From positions 1 to 35,850 of the forward strand of contig JAKPOP010000025.1 of assembly GCA_029547805.1 (NCBI GenBank): a DNA stretch of 35,850 bases, read 5' to 3'. The notes below the pieces were generated by a model. The model ran no database searches. It saw only the letters and a list, made by a program, of their open reading frames with translations, and was not told the DNA's origin. This DNA comes from Deltaproteobacteria bacterium. Lineage in GTDB: Bacteria > Myxococcota_A > UBA9042 > DTJE01. This document shows positions 16,677 through 24,235 of this stretch, piece after piece. Both the position numbers and the translations under genes were made by a program. Position 1 is the stretch's first letter. Each line of letters begins with the position of its first letter.

Positions 16677-17087
16677 ATGGCACGAACACCAACGGAACGC
16701 CCTCGGGAGGACCGCGGGCCCCGGGTCCGGGTCCGGGCGTGGATCGAATGGGACGGGGAGACCTTCATCGGACCGGGGCGGGCCCGCCTGCTGGAGGCCA
16801 TCGATCGCCTGGGTTCCATCACCCGGGCGGCCCTGGAGGTCGGGGTCTCCTACCGGACGGCCTGGGCCTGGATCGACCGGATGAACCGGCTGGCGTCGGG
16901 GCGGCTGGTGGCGGCCTCTCCCGGCGGCCGGGGAGGCGGCGGTGCCGTGCTGACCCCTGCGGGGCGAGCGGTGCTGCAGGTCCACCGGCGTCTGGTGCAG
17001 GAAGCGGCGGCCTTCACGGAACGCATGGACCGGGAGGTCCGGGCCATCGGGGCCCGCGGGGAAGCACCTCAGGAATCCTCCTCATAG
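16677..17087 (+). CDS. ModE-type winged-helix regulator
   Basis: 136 aa. Matches the N-terminal DNA-binding domain of ModE/LysR-like winged-helix proteins: GRARLLEAIDRLGSITRAAL, then VGVSYRTAWAWIDRMNR as the recognition helix region and GRGGGGAVLTPAGRAVLQVHRRL, the typical GGxGGG-LT wing. The ATG at 16677 has GGAGG 5 nt upstream. There is no C-terminal molybdate-binding (TOBE/MopB) domain, so it may sense nothing directly or another signal. It is divergent from the radical SAM operon and is the natural candidate to control it. The 3' end overlaps the convergent TrmO gene by 19 nt. ModE-domain proteins lacking the ligand domain are common as small regulators. Confidence 0.85.
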   Translation: MARTPTERPREDRGPRVRVRAWIEWDGETFIGPGRARLLEAIDRLGSITRAALEVGVSYRTAWAWIDRMNRLASGRLVAASPGGRGGGGAVLTPAGRAVLQVHRRLVQEAAAFTERMDREVRAIGARGEAPQESSS

Positions 17088-17896
17088 AGGCCCTCGGACA
17101 CCCACCGCAGGGGGTCCTCTCGGGCGAAGACCTCCTGCCGATCCTCCCGGATGACCACCGTCAGGGTCCGATCCCCGGCCTGGAAGCGGAACCGGGCCTT
17201 CCCGATCCCCGGGTCGATCCCCACCCGGCCCGAGGCGAAGTGCCCCCCCATCAGGCCTACCAGGGCATCCAGCGCCGCATCGCAGCGCCCCGTCCGGACC
17301 GACAGGGCCTCCTCCCGGGGCGGCAGGTCGAAGGCCCGGATGGCATGGAAGACGGCCGCCAGGCCCACCCGGGCCTCGGGGGTCTCGGCCAGGGGGCCGA
17401 GGTAGTTCTGGAGGTCCCGGCGCAGGAAGACCAGCAGCGTCCCATCGGGGATTCGGGACTGGCGCACCCGCTTCGGGTGCCGGGCGCCAAAGACCCCGTC
17501 CCAGCCCGGGTCGTAGGGTTTCAGGTCCACGAGGGGGGTGCCGTCCAGCAGGTCCAGGTGATCGACGTGCACCCGCAGGCCCTCCCGGCGCAGCAGGGGC
17601 ACGACGCTGACCGAGACTGGATTGGGCCGGTCCGGGGACCGGGTCCCGAAGACCCCCCTGTCGGGGACCTCGGGGTCGATGCGCCGGGACCGGGCCATCA
17701 GCACCGACCGGTCCGCCTGGTGCAGCCAGGCCAGCACCACCAGATGGGAGGACCGCTCGACGCCGTCCAGGGCCGCCTCGAACTCCGGAAAGACCTCCAG
17801 CATGGCCGGAGCGCCCCCCAGGGGAACCTCGTCCCGGGTCCCCCACTGGCTGTGAATGACGCCGATGGGTCGAAGAACCGCCCGTTCCGGATCCAT
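17069..17896 (-). CDS. TrmO/TsaA-type methyltransferase, extra domain
   Basis: 275 aa. The N-terminal ~150 residues are TsaA/TrmO-like: PIGVIHSQWGTRDEVP, LVVLAWLHQADRS, GVFGTRSPDRPNPVSVSVV and LLDGTPLVDLKPYDPGWD are the family signature. TrmO methylates N6-threonylcarbamoyl-adenosine at position 37 of certain tRNAs using SAM. The remaining ~115 residues (RTGRCDAALDALVGLMGGHF, ASGRVGIDPGIGKARFRF) do not match the usual TrmO tail; they faintly recall the FmdE family (CxVDAxQxxTGCTFGKGN) but have lost most of its cysteines. The start at 17896 has GGGAGGGG upstream. The gene is convergent with, and overlaps, the ModE-type gene. The role of the second domain is unknown. Confidence 0.82.
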   Translation of the reverse strand: MDPERAVLRPIGVIHSQWGTRDEVPLGGAPAMLEVFPEFEAALDGVERSSHLVVLAWLHQADRSVLMARSRRIDPEVPDRGVFGTRSPDRPNPVSVSVVPLLRREGLRVHVDHLDLLDGTPLVDLKPYDPGWDGVFGARHPKRVRQSRIPDGTLLVFLRRDLQNYLGPLAETPEARVGLAAVFHAIRAFDLPPREEALSVRTGRCDAALDALVGLMGGHFASGRVGIDPGIGKARFRFQAGDRTLTVVIREDRQEVFAREDPLRWVSEGLYEEDS

Positions 17897-18272
17897 GCCC
17901 CTCCCACCCTCCGGGAGCCACGCGGTTGCCCCGAGAACGACCGGGGCCCCGACCGGAACCCTACCCGGAGCCGGGCATGTCGTCCAGGCATCGTCGCATC
18001 TGGAGACCCCACGGGTCGGTGTCTGGGGCCGTTCCCGGAGCCCCCTGGAGGTCTCGCCCGAGCCACGGACAGCGCCTTTGCGAAAGACGGCGGCGAGCCG
18101 CCTGGACCAAGACCCGGACCCGGGATCAGGGATCGGTGACGGGAGGGATCGGCACCCGCTCCCTGCCCGATGGCGCCCGCCGATGCCGCCGGTGGCCGGC
18201 CTGGCCACGGATGACGGGACCACGGGACTCAAGGATGCTATCCTTCGCCGTTCCCGGGGCGAGGGAAGCGGG
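17897..18272. other. Divergent intergenic region upstream of hisG
   Basis: 376 nt between the TrmO-type gene (minus) and hisG (plus). No gene is recognisable; open frames here are Arg/Pro-rich with no ribosome binding site. A perfect stem GGCGG-CGAG-CCGCC lies near 18091-18104 and a palindrome at 18231-18245. I see no T-box, no His-rich leader peptide and no riboswitch, so histidine control, if any, must act differently. Confidence 0.5.
18231..18245 (+). promoter_or_regulatory. Palindrome at candidate hisG -10
   Basis: Perfect inverted repeat AAGGAT-GCT-ATCCTT. Its right half contains TATCCT (18239-18244), a -10-like hexamer 28 nt before the hisG ATG. No good -35 was found at 16-18 nt, as expected for an activated or weak promoter. 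A repressor-site reading is inference. Confidence 0.35.
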
Positions 18273-19145
18273 ATGAACGAGGGCGTGTCGCGGATCCGGA
18301 TGGGGCTGCCGAAGGGGCGCATGCAGGAGGGAGTGCTGGACCTGCTCCGGCAGGCGGGGATCCCGGTCCGGATCGACCCCCGGGGCTACCGGCCGTCGGT
18401 GGGATGGGACCGGGCCGAGGCCAAGATGCTGAAACCCCAGAACATCGTCGAGATGCTCGGGGCCGGTTCCCGGGACGTGGGCTTCGCCGGGGCCGACTGG
18501 GTCGCCGAACTGGACGTCCCGCTGGTGGACCTGCTGGACACGGGCCTGGACCCGGTGCGGCTGGTCGCGGCGGCCCCGACGGCCCTGCTGGCCGGAGGGG
18601 CGCTGCCCCGGGACCGGGAACTGGTGGTCGCCTCGGAGTATGAGCGGCTGGCCCGCCGGTGGATCGACACGGCGGGCATCCGGGCCCGGTTCGTGCGGTC
18701 CTACGGGGCCACCGAGGCCTTCCCGCCCGAGGACGCCGACTGCATCGTGGACAACACCGCCACCGGGTCCACCCTGCAGGCCAACGGCCTGGTCGTGCTG
18801 GACGAACTGATGCGGTCCTCGACTCACCTGTATGCGAGCCCCCAGGCGATGAAGGATCCGGGCCGCCGGCGGGTGATCGAGGACCTGGTCCTGCTGCTCC
18901 AGAGCGTTCTGGAGGCCCGGCGGCGCGTGCTGCTGGAACTGAACGTCCCGGCAGATCGCCTGGAGGCCGTCGTGGCGCTGCTGCCGGCCATGCGGGAGCC
19001 GACCGTCTCGCCACTCCACGGTGGCAATGGCTACGCGGTGAAGGTGGCCGTCCGGCGGGAGGAACTGCCGGGCCTGATCCCCCGGGTGAAGGCCGCCGGG
19101 GGGACGGACCTGCTGGTGACGGCCCCGTCCCAGATCGTGGCGTGA
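18273..19145 (+). CDS. hisG: ATP phosphoribosyltransferase, long form
   Basis: 290 aa, catalysing the first histidine step (ATP plus PRPP to phosphoribosyl-ATP). N-terminus MGLPKGRMQEGVLDLLRQAG, then DVGFAGADWVAEL and the PRPP loop region DADCIVDNTATGSTLQANGL. The C-terminal ~75 residues (VPADRLEAVVALLPAMREPT, VSPLHGGNGYAVKVAVRREE) are the ACT-like feedback domain of the long form, so no HisZ partner is needed, and none is present. The start at 18273 follows GAGGGAAGC. It is the first gene of the his operon, 13 nt before the next, and is likely inhibited by histidine like other long-form enzymes. Confidence 0.95.
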   Translation: MNEGVSRIRMGLPKGRMQEGVLDLLRQAGIPVRIDPRGYRPSVGWDRAEAKMLKPQNIVEMLGAGSRDVGFAGADWVAELDVPLVDLLDTGLDPVRLVAAAPTALLAGGALPRDRELVVASEYERLARRWIDTAGIRARFVRSYGATEAFPPEDADCIVDNTATGSTLQANGLVVLDELMRSSTHLYASPQAMKDPGRRRVIEDLVLLLQSVLEARRRVLLELNVPADRLEAVVALLPAMREPTVSPLHGGNGYAVKVAVRREELPGLIPRVKAAGGTDLLVTAPSQIVA

Positions 19146-19158
19146 CCGGAGGGGACCG

Positions 19159-20955
19159 ATGCCATCGCCCAGTCACGAAGGCCCCGATCGCCCCGTTCCC
19201 ATCGCGAGCCTCCGGGACCGCCAGGCCTATCGGGTCCCCCGGCACCCGGCGCCCATCGACCTCTACCTGGACGGCAACGAGGGGTCGAGCCCGCCCATGG
19301 ACCTCCTGGAGGGCCTGTCCGGAAACGGCACGGACCTGCTCCGTCGCTATCCCGACGCCGGGCCGCTGGAGGCCCTGCTGGCGGCCCACTACGGGGTGGA
19401 GCCGGACCGGGTGCTGGTCACCGCCGGCGGCGACGACGCCCTGGAGCGGGCCATCCGGTGCGTGGTCGAACCGGGGCGGGCCCTGGTGGCTCCGGTGCCG
19501 TCCTTCGAGATGCTCGGGCGCTTCGCCCGGATGGCCGGCGGGGAGGTCCGGGAGGTTCCCTGGCCCCCCGGGAGCCCCTTCCCGCTGCAGGAATTCCTGG
19601 CCGTGGTGGACCGATCCGTGGCGGCCATCGCCATCGTGAGCCCCAACAACCCCACCGGGGCGGTGGCCTTGGTGGACCAGTTCCGGGCCCTCGCCCGCCA
19701 GGCCCCCTGGGCGCTGGTCCTGGCGGACCTGGCCTACGTGGAGTTCGCCGACGAGGACCCGACCCGGGACCTGCTGGACCTGCCCAACGTGGTGGTCTTC
19801 CGCACCTTCTCGAAGGCCTGGGGACTGGCGGGACTCCGGGTCGGCCACGCCATCGCCCCCCGGGAGGTGGCCGGCTGGATGCGGGCCGGGGGCCTGCCCT
19901 ACCCCTGCTCCCGGCCCTCCCTGGCCCTGGCCGAGGCCCGCTGGCGCCAGGGGTCCCAGGAGGTCCGGGCCTTCGTGGGCCAGGTCCGGCAGGAGCGTGC
20001 GGCCCTGACGGCACGACTGGCCGACCTGGGCCTCCATCCCTTCCCGGGGCAAGGCAACTTCGTGCTGGTGCGGTGCCCCGACGCGGCCTGGGTCCGGGAT
20101 GCCCTGGCGGGGGTCGGCATCTCGGTCCGGGCCTTCCCGAACCATCCGGACCTCCGGGACGACCTGCGCATCACCTGCCCCGGAGACCCGGCGGCCTTCG
20201 ACCGGCTGATGGCGGGACTGGAGCAGGCCCTGGATCCCCAGGCCCTGCTGTTCGACATGGACGGCGTGCTGGCCGACGTCCGGGACTCCTACCTCCAGGC
20301 CATCGGTCTCACGGCGGCCTCCTTCGGCGTCCCGGTCACCCCGGAGGACGTCGCCCGGGCCAAGGCCCTCCCAGGCCACAACAACGACTGGGTGGCGACC
20401 CGCTGGCTGCTGTCCCGGGCCGGCGTCGAGGTCCCCCTCCAGGAGGTGATCCGACGCTTCGAGGCCCTCTACCAGGGCGACGGCGACCGGGCGGGGCTGC
20501 ATCGGCTCGAGCGGCTGCTGGTGGCGCCGGAGGTCCTGCGGGACCTCGCGGCCCGGCTGCCCCTGGCCGTGGTCACCGGGAGGCCCCGACGGGATGCCCG
20601 GCGGTTCCTGGAAGACCAGGGCATCGAGGACTGCTTCGGGGCCCTGGTGTGCCTGGAGGACGCCCCGGGGAAGCCGGACCCGGCCCCGGTGCGGCTGGCC
20701 ATGGACCGCCTGGGGGTGCAGCGGGCCTGGATGATCGGAGACTCCCCCGACGACATCCGGGCGTCCCGGGCCGCCGGGGTGGTCCCCCTGGGCATCGGGA
20801 CCGAGGAAGACCGGGCGCTGCTGGCGGTCGGGGCGGCCCGGGTGCTGGGGTCGGCCGCCGAGGTCCGGGACCTGCTGGACCGCCTCCCGGGCGGCCCGGG
20901 CCGAGGCGATGGGATCGGGCGGCCAGCAGCCCGGTCCACGGGAGGGACCTCATGA
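19159..20955 (+). CDS. hisC: Histidinol-P aminotransferase fused to HAD phosphatase
   Basis: 598 aa in one uninterrupted frame. Residues 1-360 are a PLP fold-type I HisC: DGNEGSSPP, LVTAGGDDALERAIR, SPNNPTGAV and the PLP lysine K219 in FRTFSKAWGLAGLRVGHA. Residues from about 362 are a HAD subfamily I phosphatase: FDMDGVLAD (nucleophile D366, acid D368), VVTGRPRRDAR, KPDPAPVRLAMDRLG and MIGDSPDDIRASRAAG. No other histidinol-phosphatase (PHP-type HisJ, HisN or HisB N-domain) is encoded in the operon, so this domain may supply that step, giving transamination then dephosphorylation in one chain. That is inference; HAD specificity cannot be read. RBS GGAGGGG before 19159; the stop overlaps hisB as ATGA. 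Confidence 0.92.
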   Translation: MPSPSHEGPDRPVPIASLRDRQAYRVPRHPAPIDLYLDGNEGSSPPMDLLEGLSGNGTDLLRRYPDAGPLEALLAAHYGVEPDRVLVTAGGDDALERAIRCVVEPGRALVAPVPSFEMLGRFARMAGGEVREVPWPPGSPFPLQEFLAVVDRSVAAIAIVSPNNPTGAVALVDQFRALARQAPWALVLADLAYVEFADEDPTRDLLDLPNVVVFRTFSKAWGLAGLRVGHAIAPREVAGWMRAGGLPYPCSRPSLALAEARWRQGSQEVRAFVGQVRQERAALTARLADLGLHPFPGQGNFVLVRCPDAAWVRDALAGVGISVRAFPNHPDLRDDLRITCPGDPAAFDRLMAGLEQALDPQALLFDMDGVLADVRDSYLQAIGLTAASFGVPVTPEDVARAKALPGHNNDWVATRWLLSRAGVEVPLQEVIRRFEALYQGDGDRAGLHRLERLLVAPEVLRDLAARLPLAVVTGRPRRDARRFLEDQGIEDCFGALVCLEDAPGKPDPAPVRLAMDRLGVQRAWMIGDSPDDIRASRAAGVVPLGIGTEEDRALLAVGAARVLGSAAEVRDLLDRLPGGPGRGDGIGRPAARSTGGTS

Positions 20956-21539
20956 ACCGCGTCATCTCGCTGTCCCGGGCCACCCGGGAGACCCGGGTCG
21001 AGTGCCGACTGGACCTGGACGGAACCGGCCAGGTCGAGGTCCGGACGGGAATCGGCTTCCTGGACCACCTGTGGACGGCCATGGCGGTTCACGGCCGATT
21101 CGACCTGGACCTCCGCTGCCAGGGGGACCTCCAGGTGGACGACCACCACAGCGCCGAGGACACCGCCCTGGCCCTGGGCCAGGCCCTGGATCAGGCCCTC
21201 GGGGACCGCCGGGGCATTGCCCGGTTCGGGGAGGCCATCGTGCCGATGGACGAGGCCCTGGCCCGGGTCGTGGTGGACCTCTCGGGCCGGCCGATGCCGG
21301 TGGTGGACCTGGGCCTGCGACGGCCCGCCATCGGGGACCTCGCCACCGAGATGATCCCCCACGTGCTGCAGTCCCTGGCGGTGGCCGGGCGCATGGCCCT
21401 CCACGCCGATGTGATCCGGGGCGACAACGACCACCACCGGGCCGAGGCGACCTTCAAGGCCCTGGGTCTGGCCCTCCGCCGGGCCGTGGCCCTCGATGGT
21501 CCCGGGGACCGCATCCCCTCGTCCAAGGGGGCCCTGTGA
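20952..21539 (+). CDS. hisB: Imidazoleglycerol-phosphate dehydratase
   Basis: 195 aa, the normal length for a stand-alone dehydratase without the HAD domain found in the enterobacterial HisB. Both metal-binding histidine repeats are present: GFLDHL ... DDHHSAEDTA and DNDHHRAEA. The DEALAR motif, TEMIPHVLQSLA and terminal SSKGAL complete the signature. It converts imidazole glycerol phosphate to imidazole acetol phosphate. The ATG overlaps the hisC-HAD stop (ATGA) and the stop overlaps the hisH GTG (GTGA), indicating translational coupling. Confidence 0.96.
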   Translation: MNRVISLSRATRETRVECRLDLDGTGQVEVRTGIGFLDHLWTAMAVHGRFDLDLRCQGDLQVDDHHSAEDTALALGQALDQALGDRRGIARFGEAIVPMDEALARVVVDLSGRPMPVVDLGLRRPAIGDLATEMIPHVLQSLAVAGRMALHADVIRGDNDHHRAEATFKALGLALRRAVALDGPGDRIPSSKGAL

Positions 21540-22210
21540 GCAGCGTGACCGGGACATCGGGAGGGCCCCGGGAGGGCCCCGCCGGGACGGTGATGGTGGT
21601 GGCCACCGGGGTGGCCAACGTCGCGTCGGTGCTGGCCGCCTGGCGGCGCCTGGGCGTCTCGGCCCGCCTGACCCGGGACCCGGCGGAGGTCCTGGAGGCC
21701 TCCCACGTGCAACTGCCCGGGGTCGGGTCCTTCGGGGCGGCCATGGAGTCCCTCCGGCAGGACGGCCTCGACGAGGCGCTGCGGCGGCGGATGGCCCTGG
21801 GCCGGCCGACGCTGGCCATCTGCGTGGGCCTCCAGGTCCTGGCGGAGGCCAGCGAGGAGAGCCCCGGGGTCCCGGGGATCGGGGTGTTTCCCGGCGTCGT
21901 GAGGCGCTTCCCAGGCACCGTCCGGGTGCCCCAGTTTGGCTGGAACGCCGTCTCGCTGCCCGGCGGCCAGCGACCGCCGGAAGCCCCCCTGGCGCCGGGA
22001 CATGCCTACTTCGCCAACTCCTACCGGCTGGCCGAGGCCCCCGGCGGCTGGCAGTGGGCCGTCGCGGACCACGGAGGCCCCTTCGTCGCGGCGTTGTGGC
22101 GCGGGGCCGTCCTGGCCACCCAGTTCCACCCCGAGCTGTCGGGGCCCTGGGGACTCGGGGTGATGGCCCGGTTCGCGGCCTTGCCCGCCGACGGGAGGAC
22201 ATCATGGTGA
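21536..22210 (+). CDS. hisH: Imidazole glycerol phosphate synthase, HisH
   Basis: 224 aa, class I glutamine amidotransferase that feeds ammonia to HisF. Motifs: QLPGVGSFGAAMESL, the nucleophile Cys in LAICVGLQVLAEAS and the His/Glu pair in TQFHPELSGPWG. The first residues (MVVATGVANVASVLAAW) are divergent from the usual IDYGxGN. The start is taken as GTG at 21536 because it overlaps the hisB stop as GTGA; an ATG at 21593 gives a family-like N-terminus without the ~19-residue extension. The stop overlaps hisF by 7 nt. Confidence 0.93.
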   Translation: MSSVTGTSGGPREGPAGTVMVVATGVANVASVLAAWRRLGVSARLTRDPAEVLEASHVQLPGVGSFGAAMESLRQDGLDEALRRRMALGRPTLAICVGLQVLAEASEESPGVPGIGVFPGVVRRFPGTVRVPQFGWNAVSLPGGQRPPEAPLAPGHAYFANSYRLAEAPGGWQWAVADHGGPFVAALWRGAVLATQFHPELSGPWGLGVMARFAALPADGRTSW

Positions 22211-22962
22211 CCCGGCGGGTGATCCCCTGTCTCGACGTCCGAGACGGACGGGTCGTGAAGGGGGTCCGCTTCCAGGGACTTCGGGACCAGGGGGACCCGG
22301 CGGCCCTGGCACAGTCCTACGAGGCCCAGGGGGCCGATGAAATCGTGATGCTGGACGTCTCGGCCACCCCCGAGGGCCGGCGAACCGCCCTCGAGACCGT
22401 CCGGGCCATCCGGGAGGTCCTCTCAATCCCCCTGACCGTCGGCGGCGGGGTCCGGTCCCTGGCCGACGCCCGGGCCCTGCTGGAGGCCGGGGCGGACAAG
22501 GTCTCGGTGAACACCGCGGCCTTCGAGGACCCGGGCCTCCTCTCGGCCATCGCCGAGGGCCTCGGGCGACAGTGCGCGGTGCTGGCCCTGGACGCCGCCC
22601 GACGGCCCGAGGGGGGCTTCGAGGTCCTGGTCCGGTCGGGACGCCAGCGGACCGGTCGGGACGCCGTGGCCTGGGCCCGGGAGGCAGTGGCCGCCGGGGC
22701 CGGGGAGGTCCTCCTGACCTCCTGGGACCGGGACGGGACCGGCGAGGGCTACGACCTGGACCTGCTGGCGGCGGTCTGCCAGGCCGTGCCGGTGCCGGTC
22801 ATCGCCAGCGGCGGCGCCGACCGGCCCGAGGACCTGGTGGCGGCCTTCCGGGCCGGGGCCGATGCGGTGCTGGCGGCCTCGATCTTCCACGAGGGCCGCT
22901 GGACCGTTGACCGACTGAAGGAACACCTGGCCCGGGAGGGCATCGAGGTGCGACGATGCTGA
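22204..22962 (+). CDS. hisF: Imidazole glycerol phosphate synthase, HisF
   Basis: 252 aa TIM barrel, the cyclase that makes imidazole glycerol phosphate and AICAR from PRFAR. VIPCLDVRDGRVVKGVRF carries D11; the second catalytic Asp is in LALDAARR (about 130). Phosphate-binding segments VGGGVRSLADA, ADKVSVNT, SWDRDGTGEGYD and IASGGADRPEDL are all present. The ATG at 22204 lies inside hisH and the stop overlaps hisA by 7 nt. Partner of HisH, probably made in equal amounts. Confidence 0.96.
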   Translation: MVTRRVIPCLDVRDGRVVKGVRFQGLRDQGDPAALAQSYEAQGADEIVMLDVSATPEGRRTALETVRAIREVLSIPLTVGGGVRSLADARALLEAGADKVSVNTAAFEDPGLLSAIAEGLGRQCAVLALDAARRPEGGFEVLVRSGRQRTGRDAVAWAREAVAAGAGEVLLTSWDRDGTGEGYDLDLLAAVCQAVPVPVIASGGADRPEDLVAAFRAGADAVLAASIFHEGRWTVDRLKEHLAREGIEVRRC

Positions 22963-24230
22963 TTCCATCCATCGACCTCCAGCAGGGGCACGCCGTCCAG
23001 CTGGAGGGCGGCGCGGTGCTGCGGATCGACGCCGGGGACCCCGTTCCCTGGGCCCGGCGGTTCGGGCGGGTCGGGGAGGTTGCGGTGATCGACCTGGACG
23101 CCGCCCGGGGGATCGGGAGCAACCGGGAGGTCCTCCGGTCCTTGCTGCCCCTGGCCCGGTGTCGGGTCGGGGGCGGGATCCGGGACCTGGAGACGGCCAT
23201 CGCCTGGCTGGACGCCGGCGCCGAGAAGGTGATCCTGGGCACCGCGGCGGACCCGGCCCTGATCTCCCGGCTGCCCCGGGAGCGGGTGATCGCCGCCGTC
23301 GATGCCCGCCACGGGGAGGTGGTGGACCAGGGCTGGCAGCGGGGCACCGGCGAGGGACTGCTGCAGCGGATCGACCGGCTGCGCCCCTTCGTCGGGGGCT
23401 TCCTGGTGACCTTCGTCGAGCGGGAGGGGCGCCTCCAGGGGATGGACCTGGAGGCGGTCCGGCAGGTCCTCCAGGCGGCCGACGGGGTCCCCGTGACGGT
23501 GGCCGGAGGCGTCTCCACCCCGGAGGAGGTGGCGACCCTGGACCGGTTGGGGGCCGACGCCCAGGTCGGCATGGCCCTCTACTCGGGCCGGATGTCCCTG
23601 GCCGACGCCCTGTGGGCGATGGTCCGGTCCGACCGCCCGGACGGACTGGTGCCGACCCTGGTCTGCGACGAGGGGGGCGAGGCCCTGGGCCTGGCCTGGT
23701 CGGACCGGGAGTCGCTGGATCAGGCCATCGAGAGCGGCCGGGGGGTCTATCACTCCCGACGCCGGGGCCTCTGGGTCAAGGGCGAGACCTCCGGGGACCA
23801 CCAGGACCTGCTGGCCGTGGACCTGGACTGCGACCGCGACGCCCTCCGCTTCCGGGTGCGGCAGCATGGCCGGGGCTTCTGTCACCGGGGGACCTGGACC
23901 TGCTTCGGGCCGGACCGGGGGATCCGGGCCCTGGCCCGGCGGCTGGCCGACCGGGTCCGGGAGGCCCCCGAGGGGTCCTACACCCGGCGCCTCTTCCAGG
24001 AGCCGGGGCTGCTGGAGGCCAAGATCCGCGAGGAGGCCGGAGAACTGGCGGCGGCCGGGACCCCCGGGGAGGTCGCCTTCGAGGCCGCCGACGTGATCTA
24101 CTTCACGCTGGTGGCGCTGGCCCGGGCCGGGGTCGCCCTGGAGGAGGTCGAGGCCGAGCTGCACCGCCGGTCCCTCCGGGTGACGCGGCGGAAGGGCGAC
24201 GCGAAGCCACCGCCCCCACACCAGGAGTGA
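22956..24230 (+). CDS. hisA: HisA-HisI-HisE trifunctional fusion
   Basis: 424 aa with three enzymes in one frame. Residues 1-225 are the HisA barrel: IDLQQGHAVQL (D7), VGGGIRDLET, AAVDARHG (D116), TVAGGVST; the usual RDG of the catalytic loop is REG (E157). Residues about 229-318 are PRA-cyclohydrolase HisI: YHSRRRGLWVKGETSGDHQ, DLDCDRDAL (D291, C292, D293, D295), FCHRGTWTCF (C309, H310, C316). Residues about 322-408 are PRA-pyrophosphohydrolase HisE: REEAGELAAAG and FEAADVIYFTLVAL. Order of action is E, then I, then A. HisI-HisE fusions are common; HisA at the front is unusual. Catalytic residues of all three parts look intact. The next gene starts 5 nt on. Confidence 0.93.
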   Translation: MLIPSIDLQQGHAVQLEGGAVLRIDAGDPVPWARRFGRVGEVAVIDLDAARGIGSNREVLRSLLPLARCRVGGGIRDLETAIAWLDAGAEKVILGTAADPALISRLPRERVIAAVDARHGEVVDQGWQRGTGEGLLQRIDRLRPFVGGFLVTFVEREGRLQGMDLEAVRQVLQAADGVPVTVAGGVSTPEEVATLDRLGADAQVGMALYSGRMSLADALWAMVRSDRPDGLVPTLVCDEGGEALGLAWSDRESLDQAIESGRGVYHSRRRGLWVKGETSGDHQDLLAVDLDCDRDALRFRVRQHGRGFCHRGTWTCFGPDRGIRALARRLADRVREAPEGSYTRRLFQEPGLLEAKIREEAGELAAAGTPGEVAFEAADVIYFTLVALARAGVALEEVEAELHRRSLRVTRRKGDAKPPPPHQE

Positions 24231-24235
24231 CGACG

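Noticed and set aside
17897-18272. His leader peptide or T-box attenuator upstream of hisG
   Set aside because: No His-codon run, no T-box motif and no terminator/antiterminator pair seen.
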